Shown here: positions 7,172 through 15,762 of the stretch, one piece after another
How the letters are laid out: every line of letters starts with the position of its first letter
How positions within the stretch are numbered: the first letter of the stretch is position 1
Assembly: GCA_963722555.1 (NCBI GenBank)
Contig: CAVRNQ010000001.1
Span: 868,001-932,000, forward strand
Direction of reading: 5' to 3'
Length of the DNA stretch: 64,000 bases
From: Bog-366 sp963722555
GTDB taxonomy: Bacteria > Acidobacteriota > Terriglobia > UBA7540
Notes under the pieces: generated by a model
Databases searched by the model: none
The model's input: only the letters and a program-made list of their open reading frames with translations
Told to the model about the DNA's origin: nothing
Program-made: the position numbers and the translations under genes

Positions 7172-9262
7172 CTATTTCTGGGCGGACTTGTCGTGCCCCA
7201 AGCGGCCCTTCAATTCGTCCAGTTGCTTCTGGAGCTGGCTGGCCTGTTCGGCATCAAAATCGCCGGAAGTCGCCTGGGGCCATTCCTTCAGCGCGCGCTC
7301 CCACTGCTCCCGCGCCAATGCGGGCTTGCCCATGCGCAGGTAGAGGTTGCCCAGGTGTTCATGGATGGTGGGATCGTTTTGGATTTTGCGCGCGGCCTTT
7401 TCCAGGTGGGGCGCCGCCAGGTCGTAGCGGGCCATCTTGAAGTACGCCCAGCCCAGGCTGTCGAGGTAGGCAGCGTTATTGGGCTCGAGTTCGAGCGCCT
7501 TCTGAATGTACTTGACCGATTCCTCCAACCGGACGCCGCGGTCTGCCAGCATATAACCCAGGTAATTTGACGCGGAGGCGTTCAGCGGATTTACCGAGAG
7601 CACCTTCTTGAACGCCTCCTCCGCCAGATCGTACTTCTTCTGCCGGTCGTAAATGGAGCCCAGGATAAAGAGCGCGGCATCCTGGTCATCGGAATTGGGA
7701 GTCATCTCGAGCGACTTGCGCACGGCCTGCTCAGCGTCTGCGTAGCGCTTGGCCTGCTCATAAACCTGGGCGATGGAAATGTAGATCCCGCGATCGATGG
7801 GTCCCTGGGTAAGCATGGACTGGAGTTGCGCCACGGCTTCGTCCACGCGTCCCTTTTCGCCCAGCAGGGAGGCACGCTGGATCTTCAGGGGCCGATCTTG
7901 CGGATAGGTTTGGATGGCGGTCTCAGCTTCGGCCAGGGCCTTGTCCGCCTGGCGTTCCAGGTGCAGGGTTTCAATGATCAGGAGTTCTGCCAGCGGACCC
8001 TGCGACTTGCCGAGCGCCTGGATTTGCTGGAAGGTGTCTATGGCCTGAGGGAACTTTTCCTGTTCGCGATAAGCCAGGCCCAGGTGCTCGAGGAAGATCG
8101 CCCGGTTGCTGGCTTCCGCTGCCGTGTACTGACCCTGCGGCCGTTCCGATTGCTTCACCAGCCCCTGCAGGATTTGCACGGCCTTGTCGTCGTTGCCGAG
8201 CGTATCCTCGAGCAGCGCCTGCTCGTAGAGGACTTCCTGCTTGTCCGGCAGCAGGGCTTTTGCCTTCTCAAGTTCCTGACGAGCTTCATTGAAGCGGCCC
8301 TCCTGGCGGTCGATCTGCGCCAGACGCAGGTAAGTGGGGCCGTCTTCGGGGTCGGACTTCAGAGTCTTCTGCAACTCCACGCGCGCCGCGTCAATCTTGC
8401 CGTCGTTCAATAGCGCGTCGGCGTAATAGCGGCGGAGTTCCGCGTTATCAGGGTCCTGCGCCAGCGCCTTCTCGTAAGTCGCGACGGCCTTGTCAAAATG
8501 CTGGGTTTGGATATAGGCATAGGCCAGCATGCCGAGGAGCTGGGAATCCATCTCGCCCTCGGGAATCCTGCTGAGCGCCTCAGCGGCCTGGTCGTAGTCT
8601 CCTTGCTGGATGTAAAGCTCCGCCAGGTTGGCGAGCCCCACCTTGGACGCCGGATCAGTCTTTAACACTTTGCGGAAAGTCTCCTCCGCCTTGGAGGTCT
8701 GGTTGGTGGCGCGGTAGAGCCGCCCCAGCTTCAGCCAGGAATCGGTGTCGCTGGGGGTCACCCGAACCAGCGCTTCCAGGTGCTCGATGGCTTTGCCCAG
8801 GTTCTCCTTGGTGGCGTTGCGATCCGCCTGGGTGGTGTCGAGCAGGTGCAGGTACATGTTGGCGAGCAGACGGTGGGCGTCCGGATAGTCGGGGTCGATC
8901 TTCAGGACGGCCTCAGCTTCGTGGACGGAGTCGCCCCCGCGGCCCACTTGCGCGTAGAGTTCGGCCAGTTCAACACGCAGGAAGAGTGAGTCAGGGTCGG
9001 CGGCCATGGCCTGTTTGTATTCGGCAATCGCGCGGTCAATGTAATCGCCACGATTGTAAACTCCCGCCAGCTCCTTGTAACGCCGCGCCAGCATGAAGTG
9101 ATAGTAGGCTTTGGCGTGGTCTGCCGCGCCCACCGAGGCAGGCGCCTGCTCCGGAGCCTTCGCTGACTCCGCTGGCGCGGGCTGCTGCGCCGCCCCCAAG
9201 CTTCCCCCCCAGAATAAGCAGAGAGTGATTGCGGCCCCGATCTTCCAGACGTATGTTCTCAT
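7172..9262 (-). CDS. Exported tetratricopeptide-repeat protein
   Basis: 696 aa with an N-terminal signal peptide (hydrophobic stretch about 8-22, cleavage plausible after GAA at 23-25), a short Pro/Ala-rich linker, then TPR units filling almost all the rest. TPR hallmarks recur: YYHFMLARRYKELAGVYNRG, LLGMLAYAYIQTQHFDKAV, AALFILGSIYDRQKKYDLAE, AAYLDSLGWAYFKMARYDLA. No enzymatic domain is visible, so it is probably a scaffold in the periplasm or outer envelope. Its client is unknown. The extreme C-terminus is duplicated as a fragment at 5842-5910. The gene is flanked by a repeat-rich spacer downstream and the YdcF-family gene upstream. Confidence 0.9.
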   Translation of the reverse strand: MRTYVWKIGAAITLCLFWGGSLGAAQQPAPAESAKAPEQAPASVGAADHAKAYYHFMLARRYKELAGVYNRGDYIDRAIAEYKQAMAADPDSLFLRVELAELYAQVGRGGDSVHEAEAVLKIDPDYPDAHRLLANMYLHLLDTTQADRNATKENLGKAIEHLEALVRVTPSDTDSWLKLGRLYRATNQTSKAEETFRKVLKTDPASKVGLANLAELYIQQGDYDQAAEALSRIPEGEMDSQLLGMLAYAYIQTQHFDKAVATYEKALAQDPDNAELRRYYADALLNDGKIDAARVELQKTLKSDPEDGPTYLRLAQIDRQEGRFNEARQELEKAKALLPDKQEVLYEQALLEDTLGNDDKAVQILQGLVKQSERPQGQYTAAEASNRAIFLEHLGLAYREQEKFPQAIDTFQQIQALGKSQGPLAELLIIETLHLERQADKALAEAETAIQTYPQDRPLKIQRASLLGEKGRVDEAVAQLQSMLTQGPIDRGIYISIAQVYEQAKRYADAEQAVRKSLEMTPNSDDQDAALFILGSIYDRQKKYDLAEEAFKKVLSVNPLNASASNYLGYMLADRGVRLEESVKYIQKALELEPNNAAYLDSLGWAYFKMARYDLAAPHLEKAARKIQNDPTIHEHLGNLYLRMGKPALAREQWERALKEWPQATSGDFDAEQASQLQKQLDELKGRLGHDKSAQK

Positions 9263-9380
9263 GGTTCCTTTCTGCCCAGCCCAATTACGAGTTGCTGAAA
9301 TTATCCCACAGGGTTATAAGAGGTGTAAAGACACAAGCAGGTTGCTTTCGAGCGCACCCGGCTACGGCCGCCCTCCTCCC

Positions 9381-10139
9381 TCAAATCTTTCCTCGCACCT
9401 CCGCCCAGGCCAGTCCGAGATACTCATAAAAAGCGGTTTGCGACTTGAACAGGTTAAAGGCGTTGGGAAACACGTCCTCGGGATCGAGCGCGTGCCGCGG
9501 GGCAAGGTAGTCGGTAGGAGCGGGCAGTGGCTGCAAGCCACGCTTTCTGAACAGCCCCATGGCGCGGGGCATGTGCGCCGCGGACGTAACCAGAACAAAG
9601 GGCGACTGCCCCAGGAGCGGTGCGGCGCGCATCGCTTCCTCTTCCGTGTCGCGCGGTGTGGGCGACAGAATGACGTCCTGCGGGCTCACGCCGAGCGCCT
9701 CGGCCACTTGGGCCATACCCTCGGCCGATCCGTGGTCTCCCGAAAGGATCAGCTTGCTGCCTGGGAGTTCACGGTGCAGTCGCACACCTTCGATGAGGCG
9801 GACCATCAGGTCCGAGGATACGCGGCTGGTGATAGGAACCCCCGGATCGGTGTTCGCCCTTGCTCCCAAGACCATAATAAAGCGTACGGCTGGCAGGGCG
9901 GCCTCCCCGCGCGAGGTCATGTCGAGAGGCGGGTAACGATGCTCCAGCGGGTGGAGGAGCCCATTCGCAGTAAAGAAGTAGCTCAGCCCTGTCAGCAGCA
10001 GAGTCCCAAGAGTGACCAAGGCCTTTCCTGTCCGCTGCTTGCGGGTGAACCAGAGCAGGTACAGCCCCACGCACACGATCCCGAGCGACAAGGGCAGGGG
10101 GAAAAAGCAGCGCGAGATCAGTTTCTTCAGTAGAAACAT
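9381..10139 (-). CDS. YdcF/ElyC (DUF218) family membrane-anchored protein
   Basis: 252 aa. Two hydrophobic segments lie in the first 65 residues (PLPLSLGIVCVGLYLLWF and ALVTLGTLLLTGLSYFFTA), followed by a soluble DUF218 domain with the family's motifs: MVLGARAN, a conserved LILSGDHGSAEGMAQVAEAL block, and FVLVTSAAHMPRAMGLFRK. Family members such as ElyC and SanA affect envelope polysaccharide metabolism and barrier function, and the biochemical activity is unsettled. Downstream of the M50 protease gene on the same strand, separated by about 190 bases with no visible feature. Confidence 0.85.
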   Translation of the reverse strand: MFLLKKLISRCFFPLPLSLGIVCVGLYLLWFTRKQRTGKALVTLGTLLLTGLSYFFTANGLLHPLEHRYPPLDMTSRGEAALPAVRFIMVLGARANTDPGVPITSRVSSDLMVRLIEGVRLHRELPGSKLILSGDHGSAEGMAQVAEALGVSPQDVILSPTPRDTEEEAMRAAPLLGQSPFVLVTSAAHMPRAMGLFRKRGLQPLPAPTDYLAPRHALDPEDVFPNAFNLFKSQTAFYEYLGLAWAEVRGKI

Positions 10140-10328
10140 GCAGTTACGATCTCCTCTCGAGTCTCAGCCGGGACCAGGGGAAGCGCCCAGCCGGGTGAGC
10201 CGCCGCCCCAGGGCAGGCCGGTCCACCCCTCTGCGGTGAGTATATCCGACTTTGGGAATATGGGTGTGCTCTTGAGCTATGCACCGGAAGGCCAATCCCA
10301 CGGGCGAGCGCGTTGTCGAATCCGAACG

Positions 10329-11324
10329 TTACTGCTGGCCAAAGCCTTTCCCAGGCATGAGCCACATCACCAAGCCGAGGGACACAAGCACGCTCACAAA
10401 GTAGGCAGTCGTCTCGCGACTGGGGTGGGGGGGCAGATCCTTCGTGAACAGGCGGTACCCCGCTCCCAGTGCGACGAGAAAGAAGACGTTTTGTTCCAAC
10501 AGCAGCCAGAGAGCCAGGCACGCCGTTAGCAGGACGAGCCGGTCGCCCTTGTTCATTGCCGAGGCAGCTTGGCCGCCATCCAGCGCCCAAACGGGGATCA
10601 GGTTGAGCACATTCAGCCAGGCGCCCGCGCGGGCCAGCGCTGCCCAGATTCCATTGCCCGTTCCCCACCAAAGCAGCGCGCACGCTGCGGCGGTAAGACA
10701 CCCCGCCAGCGGGCCCGCCAAGCTCACGGCCGCGCGTGTCTCGCGCGAAACTCCCAGGGCTTGCCAACGAACATAGGCGCCCAGCCCTGGCAGAAACACC
10801 GGCATTTCCGCCGGAAGGCCTCGTCGTTTCACATCAATGAAGTGGCCCATCTCGTGGAGGAAGATCAGCGCCACGAACCCCAAGCCGAATTTCGCGCCAT
10901 AAAGCGACCAATAGACGCCCATGAAGGCCGCCAAGCTGAGCAGGAAGCTCAGTTTGAAGAGGGAGAGGAAGACCTTGCCCTTCGCCAGCGCCAGGGCCAC
11001 AGGCGCCAGTGGCCCCAGCTTGCTGGCCCACTGGCTTTTGGTTGGTTCCTCGGGCGCCCGCCGGGCTGCAAGTTCCAGGTGACGCGCGTGCTCGCGGACC
11101 CACTCCGCCTGGGTGGAATCCGGTGGCAGGAGTTCCAAGGCCTTCAACCATGGCTCGCGGGCCTGCCGTGGGTTGCGCTGGGCTTCCAGCGCCCTGGCTT
11201 GCGCCGCCAATTGCTCCAAGGCGTCGGCATGCACCAAGGCGTGGCATTGCGGGCAGGCCAGAGCTCCTGGCTCGAGCTCGCCCGAGCAGCGGGGGCAACG
11301 GCGAATCAATTCAGTGGTCGACAC
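10329..11324 (-). CDS. Zinc-ribbon M50 (site-2 protease-like) membrane metalloprotease
   Basis: I choose the GTG at 11324. Upstream in-frame codons lie inside a MITE-like repeat. From this start the protein has about 331 aa: a zinc ribbon (C10xxC13, C24xxC27), a helical linker, then multiple membrane segments. The zinc-protease motif HEMGH lies at 157-161 and the second S2P motif NLIPVWALDGGQ at about 241-252 with Asp249. S2P-family proteases cleave substrates within the membrane. The fused ribbon may bind protein or nucleic acid (inferred). The next gene upstream is another zinc-ribbon membrane protein on the same strand. Confidence 0.88.
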   Translation of the reverse strand: MSTTELIRRCPRCSGELEPGALACPQCHALVHADALEQLAAQARALEAQRNPRQAREPWLKALELLPPDSTQAEWVREHARHLELAARRAPEEPTKSQWASKLGPLAPVALALAKGKVFLSLFKLSFLLSLAAFMGVYWSLYGAKFGLGFVALIFLHEMGHFIDVKRRGLPAEMPVFLPGLGAYVRWQALGVSRETRAAVSLAGPLAGCLTAAACALLWWGTGNGIWAALARAGAWLNVLNLIPVWALDGGQAASAMNKGDRLVLLTACLALWLLLEQNVFFLVALGAGYRLFTKDLPPHPSRETTAYFVSVLVSLGLVMWLMPGKGFGQQ

Positions 11325-11346
11325 GATTTTAGCTTCGCTAGTCCGG

Positions 11347-11482
11347 GAGGCTGCCTCAAAACTCGGCGTCGCCCGCTGTAGCGCCGCTCTATGAGCGGCG
11401 ATTCCTATTTGTAGCGGCGATGTCCTCATCGCCGGCCGCCGGTGGGGACACCGGCGCTACAGCCGATTTTTGAGACAGCCTC
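11347..11482. mobile_element. 136-base MITE-like element with 21-base inverted ends
   Basis: The left end GAGGCTGCCTCAAAACTCGGC (21 bases) matches the inverted right end at 19 of 21 positions. Inside, TGTAGCG and CGCTACA form a second inverted pair (11377-11461) enclosing two hairpins, AGCGGCGATGTCCTCATCGCCG and CCGGTGGGGACACCGGCGCT. The element ends at 11482 and the stop codon of the next gene begins at 11483. An interior-only relative lies at 14329-14384. No target duplication is evident. No coding capacity. Confidence 0.75.
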
Positions 11483-12253
11483 TCAGGCGGCAGGGGCTTG
11501 ACCCGGCACTCGCGTGGCCATGTTGAAGGGCCCCAGGATCTGGATCGATATCCCGGCGGCGATTTTCCAGGCAATGCGTATGCCTACGAAAAGAATCAGC
11601 AGGCCGATCGCGCCGTGCAGAGGGTCCTCGAGTGCGAGGAACGGTGAGGCCAGCCCGAGGAGCGCCAGTCCCACGAGCGCGGCGCCCATGCTTACGGGAC
11701 GCCTGGCCACAGGCTGACTCTGCTCCGCTGCAGGCGCGCCATTCGCTGCATGCTGCTCCGAGGGAGCCTGCAGGCTTTGGGATTGCGGCGCGGGAGCCGC
11801 CTGCCGCGCCTTGGTCGCCTGCGAAATCCCAATCGGAACCGCCGCGAGGGAGACCGCGGCATAGGTCAGAGCCACGGCGGCAATCTGGTATCGCCGCCCG
11901 CCCACTCCCCCCGATCCCATGCTGATGGCCTTACCTACGATATATCCCACGGCCAGGGAAACGTAGCCGATCATCCACCCGGTGATGATGGTGACGGCTG
12001 CGTAGAGGACCAGTCCCAAGATGGCGCCGCCCACTCCAAACAGTAGCCCGCGCGTAAAAGCCGCATGGCTGTCTTGGGGGATTGAGCGTTTTACCCGTTC
12101 CGCGCAGGCAGGGCAGGCCATCGCGCCATTCAAGCGGTAATAGCTTCCCGCCAAGGCTTGGTTGCACGATTTGCACCGGTCCGTCCCGGGCCTGCCGGAA
12201 TACTCGGCCGTGCTGAATTGCGGAGTACGGTTAGGGGAGGTAAGATCGGACAT
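11483..12253 (-). CDS. Zinc-ribbon multi-pass membrane protein, function unknown
   Basis: 256 aa. The N-terminal zinc ribbon has C27xxC30 and C47xxC50 (RCKSCNQALAG, MACPACAERV). Hydrophobic segments follow at roughly 70-90, 95-112 and 122-142, then an Ala/Gln/Pro-rich linker (about 147-185) and two further hydrophobic segments (about 190-208, 213-230). No known catalytic motif. It shares its layout (ribbon then membrane domain) and strand with the adjacent M50 protease, which suggests a working link. The stop codon directly abuts a MITE-like element. Confidence 0.75.
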   Translation of the reverse strand: MSDLTSPNRTPQFSTAEYSGRPGTDRCKSCNQALAGSYYRLNGAMACPACAERVKRSIPQDSHAAFTRGLLFGVGGAILGLVLYAAVTIITGWMIGYVSLAVGYIVGKAISMGSGGVGGRRYQIAAVALTYAAVSLAAVPIGISQATKARQAAPAPQSQSLQAPSEQHAANGAPAAEQSQPVARRPVSMGAALVGLALLGLASPFLALEDPLHGAIGLLILFVGIRIAWKIAAGISIQILGPFNMATRVPGQAPAA

Positions 12254-12328
12254 GGGCGGAACCTATCACAGAAGTCACTTAACTAAAAGAGGGAGTGATA
12301 GCATACCGGGAAGATGTCGCATGGCGTT

Positions 12329-12438
12329 AGGGTCCGCGGTTCTTCTTTAGGAATACGCGCGGATCTGTTTTGAAGGTCCGCGGTTCGTCCCCCATTGATA
12401 CCAAGAAGCCGCGGACCTGCCGAACAGTCCGCGCTACG
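12329..12438. repeat. GGTCCGCGGTTC hairpin repeats
   Basis: GGTCCGCGGTTC occurs at about 12330 and 12375, and the inverted form GCCGCGGACC follows at about 12408, ending in GTCCGCGCTACG. These are variants of the TAGCGC-word-GCGGTTC hairpin family seen at 12947, 35391, 35508 and 52121. Within the gap between the zinc-ribbon gene and the 12493 gene nothing else is recognisable. Confidence 0.5.
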
Positions 12439-12492
12439 CTTGCTAATTATTGTCAGGTGGCGCTACAACATAGATGCTAATGGAGGTGCGCT

Positions 12493-12909
12493 ATGTTTTT
12501 GACTCTCTTGCTGATCACTTTCTTAATTGCGGCAGCAACCGCCACAATTACCGCTCTTCTGTTTTCGAAGCCAGTAAAGAGGATTCTCGGGTGCCTTGTT
12601 TCGGATGAACTGGCGCCTGCATGGCTTCGCTATTTGCTCTTCGCGATTTACGTCGTCGGAATCTCAGGCGGGGTTCGAGTCTGGGATGTCGAAAAGTACA
12701 TTACTCCAGGAAAAGAAGGCCAAATACTCGTATTGAACTCAGATCGGTGGGTAATCGAAGTATACAAGACGATTATTGGCACCCTGCAAAGTGTCGCCTG
12801 GATGCTCTTGGTCTTCTTTCTCTTTGCGCTTCTTGCCTATGTTGTTGTAAAGGGTTTTGAATTCAAACGAACGGCCAAGGAACATGAAAGGCCCGGAGAC
12901 GCCACCTAA
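12493..12909 (+). CDS. Small membrane protein, function unknown
   Basis: 138 aa, preceded by a good ribosome-binding site (GGAGG seven bases before ATG). Three hydrophobic segments are visible: residues about 2-25, 44-62 and 98-121. The middle part (VWDVEKYITPGKEGQILVLN) is soluble. No known domain recognised. It is one of few plus-strand genes here and lies between two blocks of hairpin repeats, which fits an accessory gene. Codon use looks less GC-rich than that of its neighbours. Confidence 0.65.
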   Translation: MFLTLLLITFLIAAATATITALLFSKPVKRILGCLVSDELAPAWLRYLLFAIYVVGISGGVRVWDVEKYITPGKEGQILVLNSDRWVIEVYKTIIGTLQSVAWMLLVFFLFALLAYVVVKGFEFKRTAKEHERPGDAT

Positions 12910-12946
12910 CAACCCATTGCGGCGGCACAGGCCATGTCAAGGAAGC

Positions 12947-13204
12947 GGGTAGCGCAGAGTCTCTGCCGTTGAGACTCTGCGGTTCTTCCTCTGCCACCCG
13001 ATACCCGCTTTGCGGCGGCTTTTGCGTGGACCATATTCGTGCATGAATATTAATAATAACGACATTATATGTCATGAAGAGCCGCAGAGTTTGAACTGCA
13101 CAAACTCTGCGCTACCTGCTATCGCATTAGTAAATATGTGACGTTTATCGTGTTTAAAACCGCAGAGTAAGGCAAACTGCGCCTAACTCTGCGCTACCCG
13201 CTAC
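12947..13204. repeat. Cluster of three TAGCGC-word-GCGGTTC hairpins
   Basis: Hairpins at 12947-12988 (CAGAGTCTC paired with GAGACTCTG), 13081-13117 (GCAGAGTTTG with CAAACTCTGC) and 13159-13200 (GCAGAGT with ACTCTGC) share the outer words TAGCGC and GCGG but differ in stem. The first is in the opposite orientation to the second and third. The spacer 13020-13080 is AT-rich (GGACCATATTCGTGCATGAA). The pair 12947/13081 resembles the pair 35508/35635 in order and spacing. No gene is visible between 12910 and 13313. Confidence 0.6.
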
Positions 13205-13313
13205 GTGGACGTAAACTGCGGGTCATTGGAAATTGACCCACCGCAAACGAACAGGCTAGTTCTGCGAGGGGGGCAGCGGCAGGGGCCTGCGCACACGTTG
13301 GATCCGGCTCGTC

Positions 13314-14303
13314 TTACGCTTTTACTTTCTTGATTTCCTCGACCAGGGGCGGAACGACTTCAAAGAGGTCGCCCACGATTCCGTAGGTGGCAACCTCGAA
13401 GATGGGTGCTTCCTTGTCCTTATTGATCGCGACGACCGTGCTCGCTCCTTTCATGCCCACCATGTGCTGAATCGCGCCGGAGATTCCCAGCGCCACGTAA
13501 AGCTTAGGCGCCACGGTTTGTCCGGAGCTGCCGATCTGGCGGTCCATGGGCAGCCAGCCGTTGTCGCAGATGGGCCGGGAGGCGCCGACTTCCGCGCCCA
13601 GGGCGGCGGCGAGCTGCTTGGCGAGCTCGAGGTTTTCCGGCGCTTTGATGCCGCGGCCCACGGCGACGATGATGGCCGCCTGGGTCAAATCCACCGCCTG
13701 CTTCGCCTCGCGAAAGCGCTCGCCGGGCTTGGCGCGAATGGAGTCCGCGGCGAGTTCCACCTCGACGGGCGTGATTTTGGCCGCGCCGGCGCCGCGCTCG
13801 ACGGAGTCTTCGCGAAACGCCGCGGCCTGAAACGAGAGGAAGTAGGGCTCGTCGCCTGCGAATTCGATGTCGGCGGAATATTTCCCCTGGAAAACCTGGC
13901 GGACGAAAACGAGCTTGCCGCCTTCGTGGCGATAGCCCAGGCAGTCGCTCACCAGGCCGCGATCGAGCGAGGCCGCGAGCTTGGGCGCGAAGTCGCGGAC
14001 CTGATAGGTGTGGCTGCAGACGAAGAAGCGCGGTTTCTGCTGCGCGATGACGGCGCGCAAAGCGAGCGAGTAGCCGTCGGCGGTGTACTCGGCGAGCAGC
14101 GGGGAATCGACCGTCAAAACTTCCTGGACGGCGACGGCGGCAAGTTCCGTGGCCAGCGGCGCGAGGCTCGAGCCCACCAGCACGGCGCTCACGGTGCTTC
14201 CCAAATCCTGCGCCAGGCGCTGGCCCGCCGCCAACGCCTCCCAGGTGGGGCGGGTCAGCTTTCCGCCCTGGTGTTCTGCGAAAACCAAAATGTGATCAGA
14301 CAT
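13314..14303 (-). CDS. etfA: Electron transfer flavoprotein, alpha subunit
   Basis: EtfA with EtfB forms the FAD-containing heterodimer that passes electrons from acyl-CoA and other dehydrogenases to the quinone pool. I start at the ATG at 14303 (MSDHILVFAEHQGG). The C-terminal FAD domain shows VAVGRGI, SRPICDNGW, GSSGQTVAPKLYVALGISG and VVAINKDKEAPIF. Product 329 aa, normal length. It lies downstream of etfB with one small gene inserted between. Confidence 0.96.
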   Translation of the reverse strand: MSDHILVFAEHQGGKLTRPTWEALAAGQRLAQDLGSTVSAVLVGSSLAPLATELAAVAVQEVLTVDSPLLAEYTADGYSLALRAVIAQQKPRFFVCSHTYQVRDFAPKLAASLDRGLVSDCLGYRHEGGKLVFVRQVFQGKYSADIEFAGDEPYFLSFQAAAFREDSVERGAGAAKITPVEVELAADSIRAKPGERFREAKQAVDLTQAAIIVAVGRGIKAPENLELAKQLAAALGAEVGASRPICDNGWLPMDRQIGSSGQTVAPKLYVALGISGAIQHMVGMKGASTVVAINKDKEAPIFEVATYGIVGDLFEVVPPLVEEIKKVKA

Positions 14304-14328
14304 AGTTGAACCGTGTCGGCTCCTGCGC

Positions 14329-14384
14329 TCTAGCGCCGGTGTCCCCACCGGCGCCCGGCGATGAGGACATCGCCGCTACAAAGA
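14329..14384. repeat. Interior copy of the 11347-11482 repeat
   Basis: TAGCGCCGGTGTCCCCACCGGCGC then GGCGATGAGGACATCGCCGCTAC: the same two hairpins as inside 11377-11461, in opposite orientation and without the 21-base ends. It lies just upstream of etfA. Confidence 0.65.
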
Positions 14385-14403
14385 CCAATCGCTGCCCACC
14401 AAC

Positions 14404-14853
14404 CTACTCGCCTTCCGGCGTGGGGCCCGGGAGGGCCGTGTGGGACGATTCCGTTCCGCCGGATTCCTCCGCCTCGGGCTGCTCGGCCTCTCCCGCCCTT
14501 CTCGACCTCACCGCCCTCGCAGCCCGCTTGGGTTTTTCCGCGGGCCCGCCGAAGGAATCGAAACTCTCGCAGACCAGCTCGATAGGAATTGACTTATGGA
14601 ACTTGCCCGCTTCGAATTTCTTGATCTGCTCGCGCCAGAGCGGGCTGGTGCGAGCCTGTTCCAGTGCCTTATGGTCTTTCCAGAACACCAGCCAAAGGTA
14701 TTCCGGCTTGCGCGCCTCGAAAATCTTGATGAAATGAGCTCCGAGGCAACCGTCGATTTTCTTCAGTGAGGGCAGGGTCACTTGCCGGCCGAACTTCTCG
14801 TAATCCTCCACACGCTTCTTGCGCGCGCGCATTCTCCAGATATGGACGAACAT
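14404..14853 (-). CDS. Antibiotic-biosynthesis-monooxygenase-like (ABM) small protein
   Basis: 149 aa. The first about 95 residues look like a dimeric alpha-beta barrel ABM-type domain (MFVHIWRMRARKKRVEDYEKF, then YLWLVFWKDHKALEQARTSPLW). The last about 45 residues are Arg/Ala/Glu/Pro-rich and probably disordered. ABM proteins are small oxygenases or binding proteins, and no catalytic residue can be assigned here. It sits between etfB (upstream) and etfA (downstream) on the same strand, 19 bases from etfB, so co-expression with ETF is likely. Confidence 0.6.
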   Translation of the reverse strand: MFVHIWRMRARKKRVEDYEKFGRQVTLPSLKKIDGCLGAHFIKIFEARKPEYLWLVFWKDHKALEQARTSPLWREQIKKFEAGKFHKSIPIELVCESFDSFGGPAEKPKRAARAVRSRRAGEAEQPEAEESGGTESSHTALPGPTPEGE

Positions 14854-14872
14854 CGTGAGCCTCCTTGTACCT

Positions 14873-15652
14873 CTAGATCACCCGCGCTTCGTTCTTGAGT
14901 TTGTCGACGAGCCGGGTGGCGATTTCCTTGGGGCTACCTGCGAAGAACTCGGTCTGGGCCGCCTTGGGCGGAACATAGACCTGGGTGATGCGGTAACGCG
15001 GCGCCAAATCTTCCGCGCTCAGGCCGAGAGCGGCGGCATTAAGTTTCTGAACGGGCTTGGACTTCGCCGCCATGATCCCTTTCAGCGTGGCGTAACGCGG
15101 CTTGTTGATGCCGGATTGAATGGTGAGCACGGCGGGCTGCGGCAGTTCGATCCACTGGAACCAGCCGCCTTCCAGTTCGCGCTTGACGCGCAGCGCGCCG
15201 CCCTCCGCCTGAATCTCCATGATGATCGTGGAGTGGGGGAGGCCGAGGAATTCCGCCAGCAACACGCCGGTCTGGGCGAATCCCAAATCGTCGGACTGCA
15301 ATCCGGTCAGGATGACGTCGGGCTTCTCTCGCTCGATGGCCTTCGCGAGCGCGCGGGCGATGCCGAAGGCGTCGAGCGCGGCGAAGGTGGGATCGTCAAG
15401 ATGCAGGGCGCGGTCGGCGCCCTTGGCCAGGGCTTCCTTGATGGCCTGCTGGGCGCGCGCCGGCCCCAGCGTGGCGAGCACCACTTCGCCGCCATGCTTT
15501 TCCTTCAGGCGCAGGCCCTCCTCGAGCGCGTAAATATCCGGTTCGTTGACTTCAAAACTGAGATCGGTTTCCTGCACCCAAGTGGCGGCGGCGTTCAGCC
15601 GCAGCCCCGAGTCACGCGCAGGAACTTGCTTGATGCAAACCACGATTTTCAC
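14873..15652 (-). CDS. etfB: Electron transfer flavoprotein, beta subunit
   Basis: 259 aa, family-typical length. Starts MKIVVCIKQVPARDSGLRL, with the nucleotide-binding pattern of ETF beta (DVILTGLQSDDLGFAQTGVLLAEFLGLPH) and the family region LPAVLTIQ-like PQPAVLTIQSGINKPRYATLKGIM. Partner of etfA. The operon order is etfB, ABM-like gene, etfA. Confidence 0.96.
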   Translation of the reverse strand: MKIVVCIKQVPARDSGLRLNAAATWVQETDLSFEVNEPDIYALEEGLRLKEKHGGEVVLATLGPARAQQAIKEALAKGADRALHLDDPTFAALDAFGIARALAKAIEREKPDVILTGLQSDDLGFAQTGVLLAEFLGLPHSTIIMEIQAEGGALRVKRELEGGWFQWIELPQPAVLTIQSGINKPRYATLKGIMAAKSKPVQKLNAAALGLSAEDLAPRYRITQVYVPPKAAQTEFFAGSPKEIATRLVDKLKNEARVI

Positions 15653-15762
15653 GGCGACGAATCACTCCTGTAGGGGACCAGTAGCGTCTTGGGCAGCCAG
15701 AGGACAAATCTGGCCGGGCTATTATATGCGAATTGGCAGATGGGTGCAGCGGTTTAGCTCCA

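Noticed and set aside
12947..13204. CRISPR array
   Set aside because: The repeats are palindromic hairpins with differing stems, in alternating orientation and without uniform spacers. No cas gene is present.
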